From contig VAWY01000012.1 in the NCBI GenBank assembly GCA_005888335.1, forward strand, positions 1-18,615: a stretch of 18,615 bases of DNA, in the 5' to 3' direction. Of this stretch, positions 1-8,334 are shown piece after piece. A program made the position numbers and the translations under genes. Origin of the DNA: Actinomycetota bacterium (GTDB lineage Bacteria > Actinomycetota > Thermoleophilia > Solirubrobacterales > Solirubrobacteraceae). Each line of letters starts with the position of its first letter. Position 1 is the stretch's first letter. The notes beneath the pieces are model-generated. The model saw only the letters and a list, made by a program, of their open reading frames with translations, was not told where the DNA came from and made no database searches.

Positions 1-1
1 C

Positions 2-727
2 TTCCGGCTCGGTCGGCTGCTCGGGCCGAAGGGCCCCGGGCTCGTACTCCTCATCCCGGCGATCGACCGGATGGTGCGCGTCGACCTGCGCACCGTCACG
101 CTCGACATCCCGCCGCAGAACCTCATCACCCGCGACAACGTTCCGGCCAGGGTCAACGCCGTCTGCTACTTCCGCGTGATCGACGCGACGCGCGCGGTCG
201 TGGAGGTCGAGCGCTTCCTCATCGCCACCTCCCAGATCGCGCAGACCACGCTGCGCTCGGTGCTCGGCAAGGCCGATCTCGACATGCTGCTCTCCGAGCG
301 CGAGCAGCTCAACGAGGCACTGCAGCACATCATCGACGAGCACACCGACCCGTGGGGGATCAAGGTCACCACCGTCGAGATCAAGGACGTGGAGATCCCG
401 TCCGACATGCAGCGCGCGATGGCGCTCGGAGCCGAGGCCGAGCGTGAGCGCCGAGCCAAGATCATCCACGCCGAAGGCGAGTTCCAGGCGTCGCGTCGCC
501 TGCGCGATGCCGCCGACGTCATCGCCGGCAACCCCGCGTCGCTGCAGCTGCGCTACCTGCAGACGCTGACCGAGATCGGCTCCACGCAGAACTCGACCGT
601 CGTCTTCCCGCTCCCGATGGACGTCGTCAAGCCCTTCCTCGAGGCGACCATGGGCCACGTCGCCGCGGCCCACCCGGCGCACGACGGCGCGGAGCTCACC
701 GACTTCGTCACGACGCCGTCGCCGTGA
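2..727 (+). CDS. Slipin-type SPFH/Band 7 membrane protein (5' end outside window)
   Basis: The reading frame is open from base 2, so the gene starts left of the window; the ATG at 71 is internal. About 241 residues are visible. They begin inside the conserved segment that follows the membrane anchor of stomatin-like proteins ([17 protein letters not shown]), continue through the SPFH core ([16 protein letters not shown], then VNAVCYFRV), and end in the helical stretch with [20 protein letters not shown] that forms the coiled coil. Family members oligomerise on the inner face of the membrane and organise membrane domains or protease partners. The missing N-terminus should carry the hydrophobic anchor. 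No NfeD partner gene is visible, though it could lie upstream. The TGA stop at 725-727 lies inside the 3' end of the convergent kinase gene, a 20-base overlap. The family call is firm; the cellular role is inferred from the family. Confidence 0.9.
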   Translation, partial: FRLGRLLGPKGPGLVLLIPAIDRMVRVDLRTVTLDIPPQNLITRDNVPARVNAVCYFRVIDATRAVVEVERFLIATSQIAQTTLRSVLGKADLDMLLSEREQLNEALQHIIDEHTDPWGIKVTTVEIKDVEIPSDMQRAMALGAEAERERRAKIIHAEGEFQASRRLRDAADVIAGNPASLQLRYLQTLTEIGSTQNSTVVFPLPMDVVKPFLEATMGHVAAAHPAHDGAELTDFVTTPSP

Positions 728-3700
728 GCTGCGCCTCGACCCGCTTTGTGAGCGTGGTCATGCCGAGGCTCCGCGCCGTGGCGTAGGCGCGGCGCATGAC
801 GTCACGAGCCCGCTCGGCGTCGCCGGGCTGGTGCCGCGCGAGCAGCATCCGGGCGTAGGCGAGCTCGGTGCGCGCGAGCCACGGGCGTGCGCCGAGCCGC
901 GCGTTGAGGTCGAGGGCGGCCTCGAAATGCGCCTCCGCGTCGTCCCACAGCCCGATCGTGCTCGCGAGCACGCCGAGTGGGCGGTCGGCCGAGCCGAAGC
1001 AGGCCCATCCCTCGACGATGACGACGTTGCGCCCGGCGTAGGGAAGCAGCAGGTCGCGCAGCTCGGCAGCGCGGCGAGCGTCGCCGAGGAAGGCGCACGT
1101 GTCCGCGAGGTCGGTCATCGCGACGAGCCACTGGTTGTCGCGCTCGACCGCGCCGAAGCCGCGGCCGGCCACCTCCTCGAACGCCGCCGCGGCCTCGTCT
1201 CGGCGGCCGAGCTCGGTGTGCAGGTAGGCGAGGCCCGCCCTCCACCGCGTGGTCTCCGGATAGCGCGCGGCGAGCCGCTCGACGGTCGCCTGCAGCTCGG
1301 CCAGCCGCCCGAGCTCCATCGCGGCGATGAAACTCTGGATGGCGAAGCAGTGCTCGGCGTCCGTCATCCGCACGCGCCGCCCGAGCTCGAACGCCTCGCG
1401 GGCGCCGGACTCGCCCTCCGCGAAGCGGCCGGCGAGCAGCGCCTCGGCCGCGTGCCAGATCGCCGCCTGCCAGCGGCCGTACGGCTGGCGCAGCTCCTCC
1501 GCCGCCCGGGCGTGCACCTCGATCTCCGCGTGCGCGGCCGCAACGTCGCCGATCTCCAGCAGCGCGACGATGCGCCGGCCGCGGCCCTCGCGCGCGAGCC
1601 GGTGGTCGCCCGCGCGCCGCGCCAGCTCGACCACCTCGTCGGCGATCGCGAGGCGCTCCTCCACGTTCTCCGGTCCCCACAGCGCCGCGTAGCGCGCGTT
1701 CAGCGCGTACGCGAGCGTCGCGGGATCGCCAAGCCGGCGCGCGATCGCCAGCGCCTCGTCCACCAGGGCCGCCCGGCGCTCCCCCGCGCCCGCGAAGTAC
1801 AGCTCCATCGCGAGGCGCGCGAGCAGCCGCGCGCGCACCCCGTCGCCGAGCTCGCCGGAGGCCAGCGTCTCCTCGAGCAGCCCGACGAGCTCCTCGTCGA
1901 CGACCCCGAAGCTGCCGCGCGGACCCCCGTACCCGAGAGCGGCGCGCGCCAGGCGCTCGGACGAGCGCAGCTCCCGCGCCGCCTCGGCGGCGTCGCAGAA
2001 CGCGACGCGCGCCCGCCCGTGCGCGCCGGCGCGGTGGTGCGCCTCCCCGAGGGCGAGCAGCAGGTCGCAGCGCCGCTCGCCGGCGGGCGCGGGGACGAGG
2101 TCGAGAGCCTGGAGCGCGCGCTCGTACATGCGGGCCGCCTCCTCGTGGGCGAGGCGGGTGCTCGCGTGCTCGGCGGCGGCCGTCGCGTAGCGCAGGCCCT
2201 GCTCGACGTCTCCCGCCGACGCGGCCTCGAGGAAGTGATGCGCGAGCTCGGCCAGTCGGGGCTCGAGCCGCCCGGCGAAGACCCGCTCGAGCGCCTCGCC
2301 GACCCGGCGGTGCAGCTGCATCCGGCGGCCCACGGGCAGGCCGCCCGCCAGCGTGTCGCTGATGAGCACGTGCGTGAAGTGGTAGCGGTAGCGGCCCGGG
2401 GCGCGCGCGACGATCACGCGCGCCGCCTGCGCCTCGTCGAGCGCCTCGAGCATCGCCTCGCTGCTCATCGCCGCGACCTCCTGCAGCACGCGCAGGTCGA
2501 AGTCGCGGCCGATCACCGCGGCGATCGCGAGCGCTTCGCGGCACTGCGCGCTCAGCGGCGCGAGGCGCCGCCCGACGAGCTCGCGCACCTCCTGAGGGAT
2601 GACGATCTCGCCCGCGGCGCTGTCGAGCCGCCCCTCCGCGCTGAGCAGGCGGATGATCTCCGCGACGAAGAAGGGATTGCCCTCGGACTTCGCGTGCACC
2701 GCGTCGACGAGCGCGTCGTCGGGCTCCAGGCCGGCGGTCATCGCGACGTACCGCGCGACCTGCGCGCGGGTGAGTCCGCGCAACGCGATCCGGCGAGGCG
2801 GCCGCACGCGGGCGAGCTCGGCCAGCGTCTGCGCGAGCGGGTGCTGCCCGTGGAGCTCCGTGTCGCGGTACGTGCCGACGATGAGAAGGCGTGCGTCGCC
2901 GAGCTGCGGCGCGAGGAACTCGAGCAGCATCAGCGACGGCCGGTCGGCGCACTGCAGGTCGTCGAGCACCACCACCAGCGGCTCGCGGCGCGAGGCGTTC
3001 ACCAGGAACGTCGTGACGCTGTCGAACAGCCGGAAGCGCGCCTGCTCCGTCCCGACCGCCGGGGGCGGCTCGAGACCGGGCAGTCGCCGGCGGACCTCGG
3101 AGACCACCTGGGCGATGTCGGCGGCGCCCGGACCCATCGTCTCGCTGAGCGCGCGAGGGTCGTGGTCGACGCTGTAGGCGCGGACGACCTGCATCCACGG
3201 CCAGTACGCCGGCGCGCCCTCGCCCTCGTAGCAGCGCCCCCAGAGCACCAGCGCCCCCCGCACGTGGGCATAGGTCGTGAGCTCCTCGGCCAGCCGCGTC
3301 TTGCCGATGCCCGGCTCGCCGGCGATCAGGACGAGCTGGCCCCGCCCCGCGAGCGCCAGATCGGCGGCGTCGCACAACCCGTCGAGCTCGCGCTCGCGCC
3401 CGACGTGGACGCCGCCGGCGAGCCGGTCGAGCGGGTTGCCGTCGACCTCGACCGTGCTCGGCCGCCGGGGCGCGGGCGCTGCGAGCGCCGCGAGCGCCTC
3501 GCTGACCTCGGCGGCGCTCTGCGGCCGGTCCCGCGGGTCCTTCGCGAGCAGTTGAAGGATCAGCGCCTCCAGCGGCTTGGAGACCTCGGGGTTGCGCCAC
3601 GCCGGCGCCACCGGAGGCGTCCGCAGGTGCTGCGTGATGATCGCCAGCTCGTCGTCGCCGGCGAACGGCGGCTGACCGGTGACGAGCTCATAGAGCATCG

Positions 3701-4505
3701 CGCCCAGCGAGTAGAGGTCCGCGCTCGGCTCCGGGGCGCGGCCGAGGGCCTGCTCGGGCGCGATGTACTCGATCGTGCCGAGCATCATGCCCTCGCCCGT
3801 GAGCCGGGCCATCGTGGCGCTCGCGTTCTGGCGCAGGGCGGCGACGATGCCGAAGTCGCCGAGCTTCGCCGTGCCGTCGGCGGTCAACCAGACGTTGGAG
3901 GGCTTGAGGTCCCGGTGCACGACGCCGTGGCGGTGCGCGTGGTCGAGCGCGGCGCACACGTCCGCCGCGATGCGCACGGCTCGCTCGACGGGCAACGGCC
4001 GAGCCGACGGGTCTGCGTGCGCGAGCACGTCGGCGACGGTGCCGCCGTCGAGGTACTCCTCGACGATGTACGGCGCGCCGGCCTCCTCGCCCGCGTCGTA
4101 GATGGTCACGAGGTTCGGGTGGGCAGCGAGCCTGCCCATCGTCTGGGCCTCGCGCCGGATCCGGTCCGCGCGGCCCTCGTCGAGCGCCCCCCTGATGAAC
4201 GCGAAGGCGACCTCGCGGTCGAGGATCGTGTCGCGGGCGACGTACACGCGCTTGTGCGCGCCCTCGCCGAGGAAGCGCTCGATGCGATAGCGCCCGTCGG
4301 CGAACGCCGCCGGCGCGGCCTGGGGCGCGACCGGGCGCCCGGCCTCCGTGGCGAGGCGCTCGCCGCACGCGTCGCAGAAGCGCTGCCCGGTCGCGCTCGC
4401 CCGGCCGCAACGCGGGCAGACGACGGTTTCGGCGAAGCGCTTCCCGCACTCGCTGCAGAACGTCGCGTCGGGGCGGTTCTCTTGCCCGCACGCTGTGCAC
4501 CGCAT
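708..4505 (-). CDS. Double zinc ribbon - serine/threonine kinase-like - AAA ATPase - helical repeat regulator
   Basis: This 1265-residue protein has four parts. Residues 1-50 hold two zinc ribbons (CxxC pairs at C3/C6, C17/C20, C30/C33, C44/C47). Residues about 72-342 form a protein kinase fold with a glycine loop ([10 protein letters not shown]), C-helix Glu119, HRD 197-199, DFG 217-219 and APE 249-251. Residues about 365-620 form an ATPase of the MalT/PknK kind, with Walker A GEPGIGKT at 396-403 and Walker B ending in D515-D516. The remaining ~640 residues are Ala/Arg/Glu-rich helices that look like tetratricopeptide repeats. No LuxR-type DNA-binding domain is seen at the C-terminus, unlike MalT relatives. 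The usual VAxK lysine of strand beta-3 is absent (VAFA). I chose the ATG at 4505 over the in-frame ATG at 4526 because AGGAG lies seven bases before it and the protein then begins with the zinc ribbon. Probable role: cytoplasmic signal integration; target unknown. Confidence 0.9.
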   Translation of the reverse strand: MRCTACGQENRPDATFCSECGKRFAETVVCPRCGRASATGQRFCDACGERLATEAGRPVAPQAAPAAFADGRYRIERFLGEGAHKRVYVARDTILDREVAFAFIRGALDEGRADRIRREAQTMGRLAAHPNLVTIYDAGEEAGAPYIVEEYLDGGTVADVLAHADPSARPLPVERAVRIAADVCAALDHAHRHGVVHRDLKPSNVWLTADGTAKLGDFGIVAALRQNASATMARLTGEGMMLGTIEYIAPEQALGRAPEPSADLYSLGAMLYELVTGQPPFAGDDELAIITQHLRTPPVAPAWRNPEVSKPLEALILQLLAKDPRDRPQSAAEVSEALAALAAPAPRRPSTVEVDGNPLDRLAGGVHVGRERELDGLCDAADLALAGRGQLVLIAGEPGIGKTRLAEELTTYAHVRGALVLWGRCYEGEGAPAYWPWMQVVRAYSVDHDPRALSETMGPGAADIAQVVSEVRRRLPGLEPPPAVGTEQARFRLFDSVTTFLVNASRREPLVVVLDDLQCADRPSLMLLEFLAPQLGDARLLIVGTYRDTELHGQHPLAQTLAELARVRPPRRIALRGLTRAQVARYVAMTAGLEPDDALVDAVHAKSEGNPFFVAEIIRLLSAEGRLDSAAGEIVIPQEVRELVGRRLAPLSAQCREALAIAAVIGRDFDLRVLQEVAAMSSEAMLEALDEAQAARVIVARAPGRYRYHFTHVLISDTLAGGLPVGRRMQLHRRVGEALERVFAGRLEPRLAELAHHFLEAASAGDVEQGLRYATAAAEHASTRLAHEEAARMYERALQALDLVPAPAGERRCDLLLALGEAHHRAGAHGRARVAFCDAAEAARELRSSERLARAALGYGGPRGSFGVVDEELVGLLEETLASGELGDGVRARLLARLAMELYFAGAGERRAALVDEALAIARRLGDPATLAYALNARYAALWGPENVEERLAIADEVVELARRAGDHRLAREGRGRRIVALLEIGDVAAAHAEIEVHARAAEELRQPYGRWQAAIWHAAEALLAGRFAEGESGAREAFELGRRVRMTDAEHCFAIQSFIAAMELGRLAELQATVERLAARYPETTRWRAGLAYLHTELGRRDEAAAAFEEVAGRGFGAVERDNQWLVAMTDLADTCAFLGDARRAAELRDLLLPYAGRNVVIVEGWACFGSADRPLGVLASTIGLWDDAEAHFEAALDLNARLGARPWLARTELAYARMLLARHQPGDAERARDVMRRAYATARSLGMTTLTKRVEAQLTATAS

Positions 4506-4652
4506 GACCGGTCTCCTACTCGTCATCGTCGCAGAACCGCTCGCCCGCGGTGCTACGCCGGGACCTCGTGCGTCACTGGAAGTCTTGAACGCGTTGTCCG
4601 ATACTTCTCACGGCAACCTCGAGCGCCGTCGGCGCAGCATGAGGAGGGTCAG
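4506..4652. promoter_or_regulatory. Divergent intergenic region between kinase and ABM-like gene
   Basis: These 147 bases are somewhat less GC-rich than the genes around them and must hold the start signals for both. TTGAAC (4585-4590) and GATACT (4600-4605) are the most promoter-like words, but their spacing does not fit one sigma-70 promoter. GGAAGT at 4578-4583, placed upstream of CCGATA (4598-4603), loosely resembles an extracytoplasmic-function sigma promoter. No clear operator is visible. Confidence 0.3.
4513..4517 (-). promoter_or_regulatory. Ribosome binding site that fixes the kinase start
   Basis: On the minus strand AGGAG stands seven bases before the ATG at 4505. It lies inside the seven-codon N-terminal extension that would result from the upstream in-frame ATG at 4526, so the shorter protein is preferred. 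Confidence 0.6.
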
Positions 4653-4949
4653 GTGTACGCGCGACTCAGCAGGTTCGCTGGTCTCAACCCGGAGCGCGTC
4701 GACGAGACCGTCCGGCAGTTCAAGGAGGAGGCGCTTGGCGACCTCGAGCAACAGCCGGGATTCCGAGGGATCACCGTCGGCGTCAACCGCAAGTCTGGTC
4801 AGGCCCTCGCTATCACGGTCTGGGAGAGCGAGGCCGACATGAGGCACAGCGAGGAGATCGCGATCAGGGCACGGGAGCAGGCGGTCGCCACGGCCCGTCC
4901 GACCCGCGAGCCCGTCGTCGACATCTACGAAGTTGTCGTGCACAGGTAG
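4653..4949 (+). CDS. Small antibiotic-biosynthesis-monooxygenase-like (dimeric alpha+beta barrel) protein
   Basis: This 98-residue protein starts with GTG at 4653, five bases after a strong AGGAGG at 4642-4647. The sequence has the ABM/ferredoxin-like barrel pattern: a first strand (VYARLSRFAG), a helix with NPERVDETVRQF, the QQPGFRGITVGVN segment typical of the family, a strand (ALAITVWESEADM), a helix and a final strand (VVDIYEVVVH). Family members are small dimers; some are heme- or quinone-acting monooxygenases and many have no known substrate. No catalytic residue can be assigned here. It is divergent from the kinase gene, with 147 bases between the two starts, so they may share regulatory DNA. 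It lies at the end of a much longer open frame on this strand that runs antisense to the kinase; the RBS and the family match show that only this last part is the gene. Confidence 0.82.
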   Translation: MYARLSRFAGLNPERVDETVRQFKEEALGDLEQQPGFRGITVGVNRKSGQALAITVWESEADMRHSEEIAIRAREQAVATARPTREPVVDIYEVVVHR

Positions 4950-4961
4950 CCGGCCGAGCGC

Positions 4962-4976
4962 GGGGAGCTACGCCCC
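4962..4976. terminator. Possible shared hairpin between convergent genes
   Basis: GGGG (4962-4965) can pair with CCCC (4973-4976) across a seven-base loop, with weak extra pairing between CGC (4959-4961) and GCG (4980-4982). It lies in the 26-base gap between two convergent genes. There is no T-run, so it is only a weak terminator candidate. Confidence 0.22.
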
Positions 4977-5227
4977 TACGCGCGACGCCCGACCGCGCGG
5001 ATGAGCACGAGCACGATGATCGTGCCGATCACCGCGCCCGGCAGGCCGCCGAGGTCCAGCGCCTCGGTGTCGCCGATGCCGAGCGCCTCGGTGAAGATGA
5101 GGTAGCCGACGAGCGCTCCGACGACCCCCACCGCGGTCGTCGGCAGGCAGCCGCGCACCCCGCTGCCGCGCGTGAAGGTGCGACCGATGTAGCCGGCGAT
5201 GAGGCCGAGGATGATGGCGCCGATCAC
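4976..5227 (-). CDS. GlsB/YeaQ/YmgE family small membrane protein (first copy)
   Basis: This 83-residue protein matches the transglycosylase-associated (GlsB/YeaQ/YmgE) family. It has three hydrophobic segments: an N-terminal IIGLIAG-type helix followed by R-T-F-T-R, a central helix (TTAVGVVGALVGYLIF), and a C-terminal helix (GAVIGTIIVLVLIRAV) ending in basic residues. The Gly-rich pattern and length are typical. Family members are envelope proteins often linked to stress, with no defined enzymatic activity. The start is GTG at 5227; no clear ribosome binding site precedes it, but no better start exists. It converges on the ABM-like gene (26-base gap) and is divergent from the GNAT gene. A second family member lies at 9896-10171. 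Confidence 0.85.
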   Translation of the reverse strand: MIGAIILGLIAGYIGRTFTRGSGVRGCLPTTAVGVVGALVGYLIFTEALGIGDTEALDLGGLPGAVIGTIIVLVLIRAVGRRA

Positions 5228-5302
5228 GCGCGCAGCATCGCACGTCTGAGCGATCCGTCACATAGAGTCGCGTCATGCAACTCACTCTGGGACACTGCGG
5301 CC

Positions 5303-5809
5303 ATGACGCACCGGACCCGCCTGACTCTCGCGGACGGCGCCGCCGTCGCCGTCCGGCCGCTCGAGGCGGCCGACCGAGCCGGCCTCGAGGCCGCGGTGGC
5401 GCGGCTGTCGCCCACCACGCGCTACCTGCGCTTCGCCGGACCGAAGCCGCGGCTCACCAAGCCCGATCTGGACCGGCTCCTCGACCTCGACCATCACGAC
5501 CGCGAGGCGCTGCTCGCGATCGACCCGGTCACCGGCGAGGGCGTCGCCGTGGCGCGCTACGTGCGCCTGCCGGGCGAAGGCGACGTCGCCGAGATCGCGA
5601 TCACGGTGGTCGACGCCTGGCAGGGCCGCGGCGTGGGCACGGCCCTGACGCGCGTGCTGATCGAGCGCGCCCGGGAAGAGGGCCTGCGCCGACTGCGCGC
5701 CGTGACCCTGGGTGAGAACCGGCGCAGCCAGAACATGCTGCGCCGCGACGGGTTCACCGCGGTCGGCCCAGGCGGACTGCTCGTCGAGTACGAGCTCGAG
5801 CTGACCTGA
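5303..5809 (+). CDS. GNAT family N-acetyltransferase
   Basis: This 168-residue protein has the GNAT fold. An N-terminal strand (VAVRPLEAADRAGL) leads to an acetyl-CoA-binding motif A at residues 101-113, where VVDAWQGRGVGT carries the Q/R-x-x-G-x-G/A signature, and then to motif B (LGENRRSQNMLRRDGF, 136-151). The sequence resembles the acetyltransferase domain of Pat/PatZ-type protein lysine acetyltransferases, but here it stands alone, without a cyclic-nucleotide or acyl-CoA-synthetase-like domain. Its acceptor is unknown. The start at 5303 gives a full-length domain; the ribosome binding site is weak (GGGA about ten bases upstream). TAGAGT at 5263-5268 could be its -10 box. The TGA stop (5807-5809) directly abuts the stop of the convergent gene, within TGATCA. 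Confidence 0.88.
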   Translation: MTHRTRLTLADGAAVAVRPLEAADRAGLEAAVARLSPTTRYLRFAGPKPRLTKPDLDRLLDLDHHDREALLAIDPVTGEGVAVARYVRLPGEGDVAEIAITVVDAWQGRGVGTALTRVLIERAREEGLRRLRAVTLGENRRSQNMLRRDGFTAVGPGGLLVEYELELT

Positions 5810-6763
5810 TCAGACGCCCAGCGCCGCCGCCGCCCGGTCCTCGGCCGCCGGGTCGGCGGCGTCGGCGCTCGCGCCCTGCGTGATCCGGCCGCGCTCCGAG
5901 CCGAAATTGGCCAGCGCCAGGTCGAGGGCCTCGAGCGGCACGTCGCAGGCCTCGGCGAGGTCGCTCGCGCGGCGCTCGAGCAGGAACCGGTCCGCGATGC
6001 CGAAGACCCGCCGGGCGGCGAGCGACGCGTCGTCGCCGTCGGCGAAGTGCAGGGCGTCCGGGCGCACGTCGGCGAGCCCGAGGCGGCCGAGCGTCACGAG
6101 CAGGTCGTAGCGGGCCGGGCGGGCGAGGCCGGGCAGCGCGCCCAGGCGCTCGTAGGCGCGGTCGAAGCGCCGCTCGGGCGTCCAGCCGGGGGCGCCGAGC
6201 AGGGCCGCGCCCTGGCCGCCCGCGCGCTCGGCCCAGGCGCGGTAGGCGTCGAGCCCGCGCTCGGCCCCCGCGGCGTCGGGCGCCCCTGCGCGCGGGCCGA
6301 GCGGCACGCCGTCGAGCGAGGGCGTCGAGCGGTCGGCCCACCGCACGCGCGCGGCGCGCACACCGGCGAACGGATCGTCGCTGGTCAGCGGCCCGAGGAC
6401 CGCGATCAGCGTCGCCAGCCAGAGCCCCTCCTCGCGGTCGGGCTCGCTCGCCGCCTCGGCGTAGAGGCCACCCGGGGCGTCCGCCAGGTCGGCGAGGCGG
6501 CCGGCCGCGAAGGCGACCTCCTCGGCCAGGCGCTGCGCATCGGCGCTCGAGCGCAGTCCGGGGACGAGCGCGTTGCGGTAGCCGTCGTCGGCCGCGCGCG
6601 CGACGCGGCGGACCTTGACGCCCGTGGCCGAGGCGCGGGCGCGGCGCGACGGCGCGGCCGTGGAACGGGCCCCCGCCGGCCGGGCCGGCCGCCGCGGCGG
6701 CTCGGGCTCGCGGCAGATCGGGCAGTTCTGGATGAACCGGTTGTGGCGACAGAAGGTGGGCAC
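5810..6763 (-). CDS. Uncharacterised protein with N-terminal CHCC cluster and helical C-terminal domain
   Basis: This protein has 317 residues. The first 20 (PTFCRHNRFIQNCPICRE) carry C5, H7, C14 and C17, spaced like a small zinc site. A basic Pro/Arg/Ala linker (20-55) follows, then a mostly helical body (60-290). The best-conserved-looking part is at about 238-288: HFADGDDASLAARRVFGIADRFLL followed by RRASDLAEACDVPLEALDLAL, resembling helix-hairpin-helix DNA-glycosylase-like folds. From memory this may belong to a family annotated as clade 3 alpha-glutamyl/putrescinyl thymine pyrophosphorylase-like; that is a low-confidence guess and no function is claimed. I chose the GTG at 6763 because the preceding sequence is the stop of the upstream gene plus an AT-rich patch, and because the protein then opens directly on the Cys/His cluster. 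The much longer ATG-initiated frame (to 7165) would run through the upstream gene and is not accepted. Confidence 0.72.
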   Translation of the reverse strand: MPTFCRHNRFIQNCPICREPEPPRRPARPAGARSTAAPSRRARASATGVKVRRVARAADDGYRNALVPGLRSSADAQRLAEEVAFAAGRLADLADAPGGLYAEAASEPDREEGLWLATLIAVLGPLTSDDPFAGVRAARVRWADRSTPSLDGVPLGPRAGAPDAAGAERGLDAYRAWAERAGGQGAALLGAPGWTPERRFDRAYERLGALPGLARPARYDLLVTLGRLGLADVRPDALHFADGDDASLAARRVFGIADRFLLERRASDLAEACDVPLEALDLALANFGSERGRITQGASADAADPAAEDRAAAALGV

Positions 6764-6776
6764 CGAAGGCCCACAA

Positions 6777-6782
6777 ATTTTA
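6777..6782 (-). promoter_or_regulatory. Candidate -10 box (TAAAAT) before the CHCC-protein gene
   Basis: Read on the minus strand, TAAAAT sits in a short AT-rich patch that stands out from its very GC-rich surroundings. It lies 13 bases before the GTG at 6763, which would leave a leader of about six or seven bases. No -35 match or Shine-Dalgarno sequence is visible. It may give the gene its own promoter even though only 20 bases separate it from the preceding gene. Confidence 0.4.
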
Positions 6783-6783
6783 T

Positions 6784-7287
6784 TCAGGCCGCGGCGGGCC
6801 AGGCGGCGGCGAGCAGCACCGGATCGGGATCGCTCGCGGCCGGCGGTCCGAGGGGCGCGTCGGCGAGCCCGAGGCGGACGGCGGCCGCGTCGGTGAGCCG
6901 GGCGTTCGCGCGCGTCGCGACGCCCAGGCACGCCGCCCGCAGCGCCGGATCGGCGGTGCGCCGGCGGCCGGCCGTGCGCCGGATGCGCCCCGCGTGCAGC
7001 TCGACCGGCCGCAGCGCCCGCACCCCCGCCCCGCGCCCGGCGACGGCGGCGACCGAGACCTGCGGCCGCGGGCGCGGCCGGCGGGGGCGCAGCGGCGCGA
7101 CGGCGACGACGGTCTTCGTCCGACCACCGCGACGCGCCCGGCGCCGGCGGCGCGGCAGCGCCCACCGGGCGCCCGTCGCGAGCAGCGCGACCAGCGCCGC
7201 GACCCCCGCGAGGGGGTGCAGCGCCGCCGCGAGGGCGACGAGGAGCGGCGTGGCGGCCAGAAACGGATCGACGAGGCGGCGGCTCAT
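6784..7287 (-). CDS. Hypothetical membrane-anchored protein with basic tail
   Basis: I do not recognise this 167-residue protein. Residues 8-44 are hydrophobic (FLAATPLLVALAAALHPLAG, then VAALVALLATGARWAL) and could form one or two membrane helices. A strongly basic run follows (PRRRRRARRGGRTK), expected to sit on the cytoplasmic side, and then an Ala/Arg/Pro-rich soluble part. I chose ATG 7287 over ATG 7299 because GAGG stands six bases before it and nothing like a ribosome binding site precedes 7299. The stop lies 20 bases before the GTG of the CHCC-protein gene, so the two could be co-transcribed. Codon use is typical of the neighbourhood. A frame that starts farther upstream and runs into the next gene covers part of this region, but the hydrophobic N-terminus and RBS favour the frame given here. 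Confidence 0.6.
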   Translation of the reverse strand: MSRRLVDPFLAATPLLVALAAALHPLAGVAALVALLATGARWALPRRRRRARRGGRTKTVVAVAPLRPRRPRPRPQVSVAAVAGRGAGVRALRPVELHAGRIRRTAGRRRTADPALRAACLGVATRANARLTDAAAVRLGLADAPLGPPAASDPDPVLLAAAWPAAA

Positions 7288-7306
7288 CCCCCGCCTCATC
7301 GGCCGG

Positions 7307-7328
7307 GGGCGCCCGGGGCCCCGCGCCC
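7307..7328. terminator. GC-rich hairpin between glycosidase-like gene and membrane-protein gene
   Basis: GGGCGC (7307-7312) pairs with GCGCCC (7323-7328), and the ten-base loop contains self-complementary GGGG/CCCC. It follows the stop of the glycosidase-like gene on the minus strand. There is no T-run, so termination is possible but unproven; in sequence this GC-rich, such pairing can arise by chance. Confidence 0.25.
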
Positions 7329-7348
7329 GCGGCGCCGCCCTGGACGGA

Positions 7349-8311
7349 TTAGCGGTGGCAGGGCCCGGCCTTGCGCCGCTTGACGACGTTCCAGCCGGGC
7401 CGCTTGGAGCCGTCCGGGTTGATCAGGCCGGCGTCGAAGCTCGACTCCGGCTGGGCCGGCGAGAAGTTGTAGATGTAGAGGCGCTTGATCCGCCGGTTGG
7501 ATTTGGCGATCGTGAACATGCACCCCAGCGCGCGGGCCGCCCGCGCCGGGCTGAAGGGGAACGACTTCCCGAACTTGACGATGCCGCCCGTCTCGGTCAG
7601 CCACACCTGGCCGCGGCGCGTCGCCTTGAGCAGCGCGCGGGTGCGCTGGGTCGAGAACCGGTTGGTGTCCGAGTAGTTGTGGATGCCCCAGACCGCCGGG
7701 AACGGCCGCGCGTAGCGCAGGAACTGCCTGACGTAGCCCACCGACGGCCCGACCTTGTTCTGGTCGAGGATGTCGAGCGCGACGATCGTGCAGCGGCGAT
7801 GGAGCGCGCGGCACGCCGTCCGCGTCGCTTTGTAGTAGTCGGCCGCCCGCTTGGGGTTGTGGCAGATCGGCTGCCCGACGTAGAACGCGTTCGCGCCCGA
7901 GCCCACGCGGCGCTGGCAGCGGTTGGCCTCGTTCCACGGCGAGATGCTGTGGACCTTCGGGAACGCGCGCAGGAAGAGCTTGATCGCCTTCGTGTACTCG
8001 GCGACGTTGGGCACGTGGCGCTCGCGGCCGCGCGTGTGTGAGTGCTCGAAGGAGACGAGGAGGTCCTGGCCGCCCGCGTTGCGCACCCACTGGCTGAGCG
8101 CCACGCGGTCGGGGCTCCCGGCCGGCAGGTTCATGACGTCGTAGGGCGTGATGTAGCGGGCCGCGGACAGGCCGAGCGGCTGGAAGAGCGGGTTCAGGAA
8201 GCTCGACGGGACCTGGTCGCTGATTCCCGTCTTGTAGCTCACCGCCTGACCGGCGACGGGGACGGCGAGGCAGGCGAGCAGCATGAGGAACGGCAGGAGG
8301 CGGCGGGACAT
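7349..8311 (-). CDS. Secreted GH-A-clan glycoside-hydrolase-like protein
   Basis: This 320-residue protein begins with a clear signal peptide (MSRRLLPFLMLLACLAVPVAGQA; cleavage probably near residues 20-23). The mature part reads like a TIM-barrel glycosidase of clan GH-A. SPWNEANR places an Asn-Glu pair (N127-E128) at the position of the acid/base at the end of strand 4. VWGIHNYSDTNR (208-218) fits strand 6, and VWLTETGG places E240 as the nucleophile at the end of strand 7. This resembles families such as GH39 or GH5, but the substrate cannot be named. Paired cysteines at 132, 150, 167 and 174 could form disulfides in the secreted enzyme. No ribosome binding site is obvious before the ATG at 8311, which lies only 23 bases after the TetR gene's stop; co-transcription with it is likely. 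Proposed role: outside the cell, on a polysaccharide. Confidence 0.72.
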   Translation of the reverse strand: MSRRLLPFLMLLACLAVPVAGQAVSYKTGISDQVPSSFLNPLFQPLGLSAARYITPYDVMNLPAGSPDRVALSQWVRNAGGQDLLVSFEHSHTRGRERHVPNVAEYTKAIKLFLRAFPKVHSISPWNEANRCQRRVGSGANAFYVGQPICHNPKRAADYYKATRTACRALHRRCTIVALDILDQNKVGPSVGYVRQFLRYARPFPAVWGIHNYSDTNRFSTQRTRALLKATRRGQVWLTETGGIVKFGKSFPFSPARAARALGCMFTIAKSNRRIKRLYIYNFSPAQPESSFDAGLINPDGSKRPGWNVVKRRKAGPCHR

Positions 8312-8334
8312 AGGCGGGCAGGGTACCCGCGTGG

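Noticed and set aside
831..4652. Very long open frame on the plus strand, antisense to the kinase gene and continuous with the ABM-like gene
   Set aside because: High-GC codon bias leaves the antisense frame free of stops. The product is low-complexity Arg/Ala/Glu/His-rich with no family features, while the opposite strand encodes clear domains. Only the last 98 codons (4653-4949), with their own RBS, are a gene.
4506..4652. A sigma-70 promoter made of TTGAAC and GATACT
   Set aside because: The two words are only nine bases apart, far from the required spacing, so they were not called as one promoter.
5810..7165. A 451-residue version of the CHCC protein starting at 7165
   Set aside because: The extra N-terminal part is a shifted reading of the membrane-protein gene; the GTG at 6763 opens directly on the conserved-looking Cys/His cluster.
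6047..8041. 664-codon plus-strand open frame across three minus-strand genes
   Set aside because: Composition is that of a GC-bias shadow, and it crosses genes with signal peptide and catalytic motifs on the other strand.
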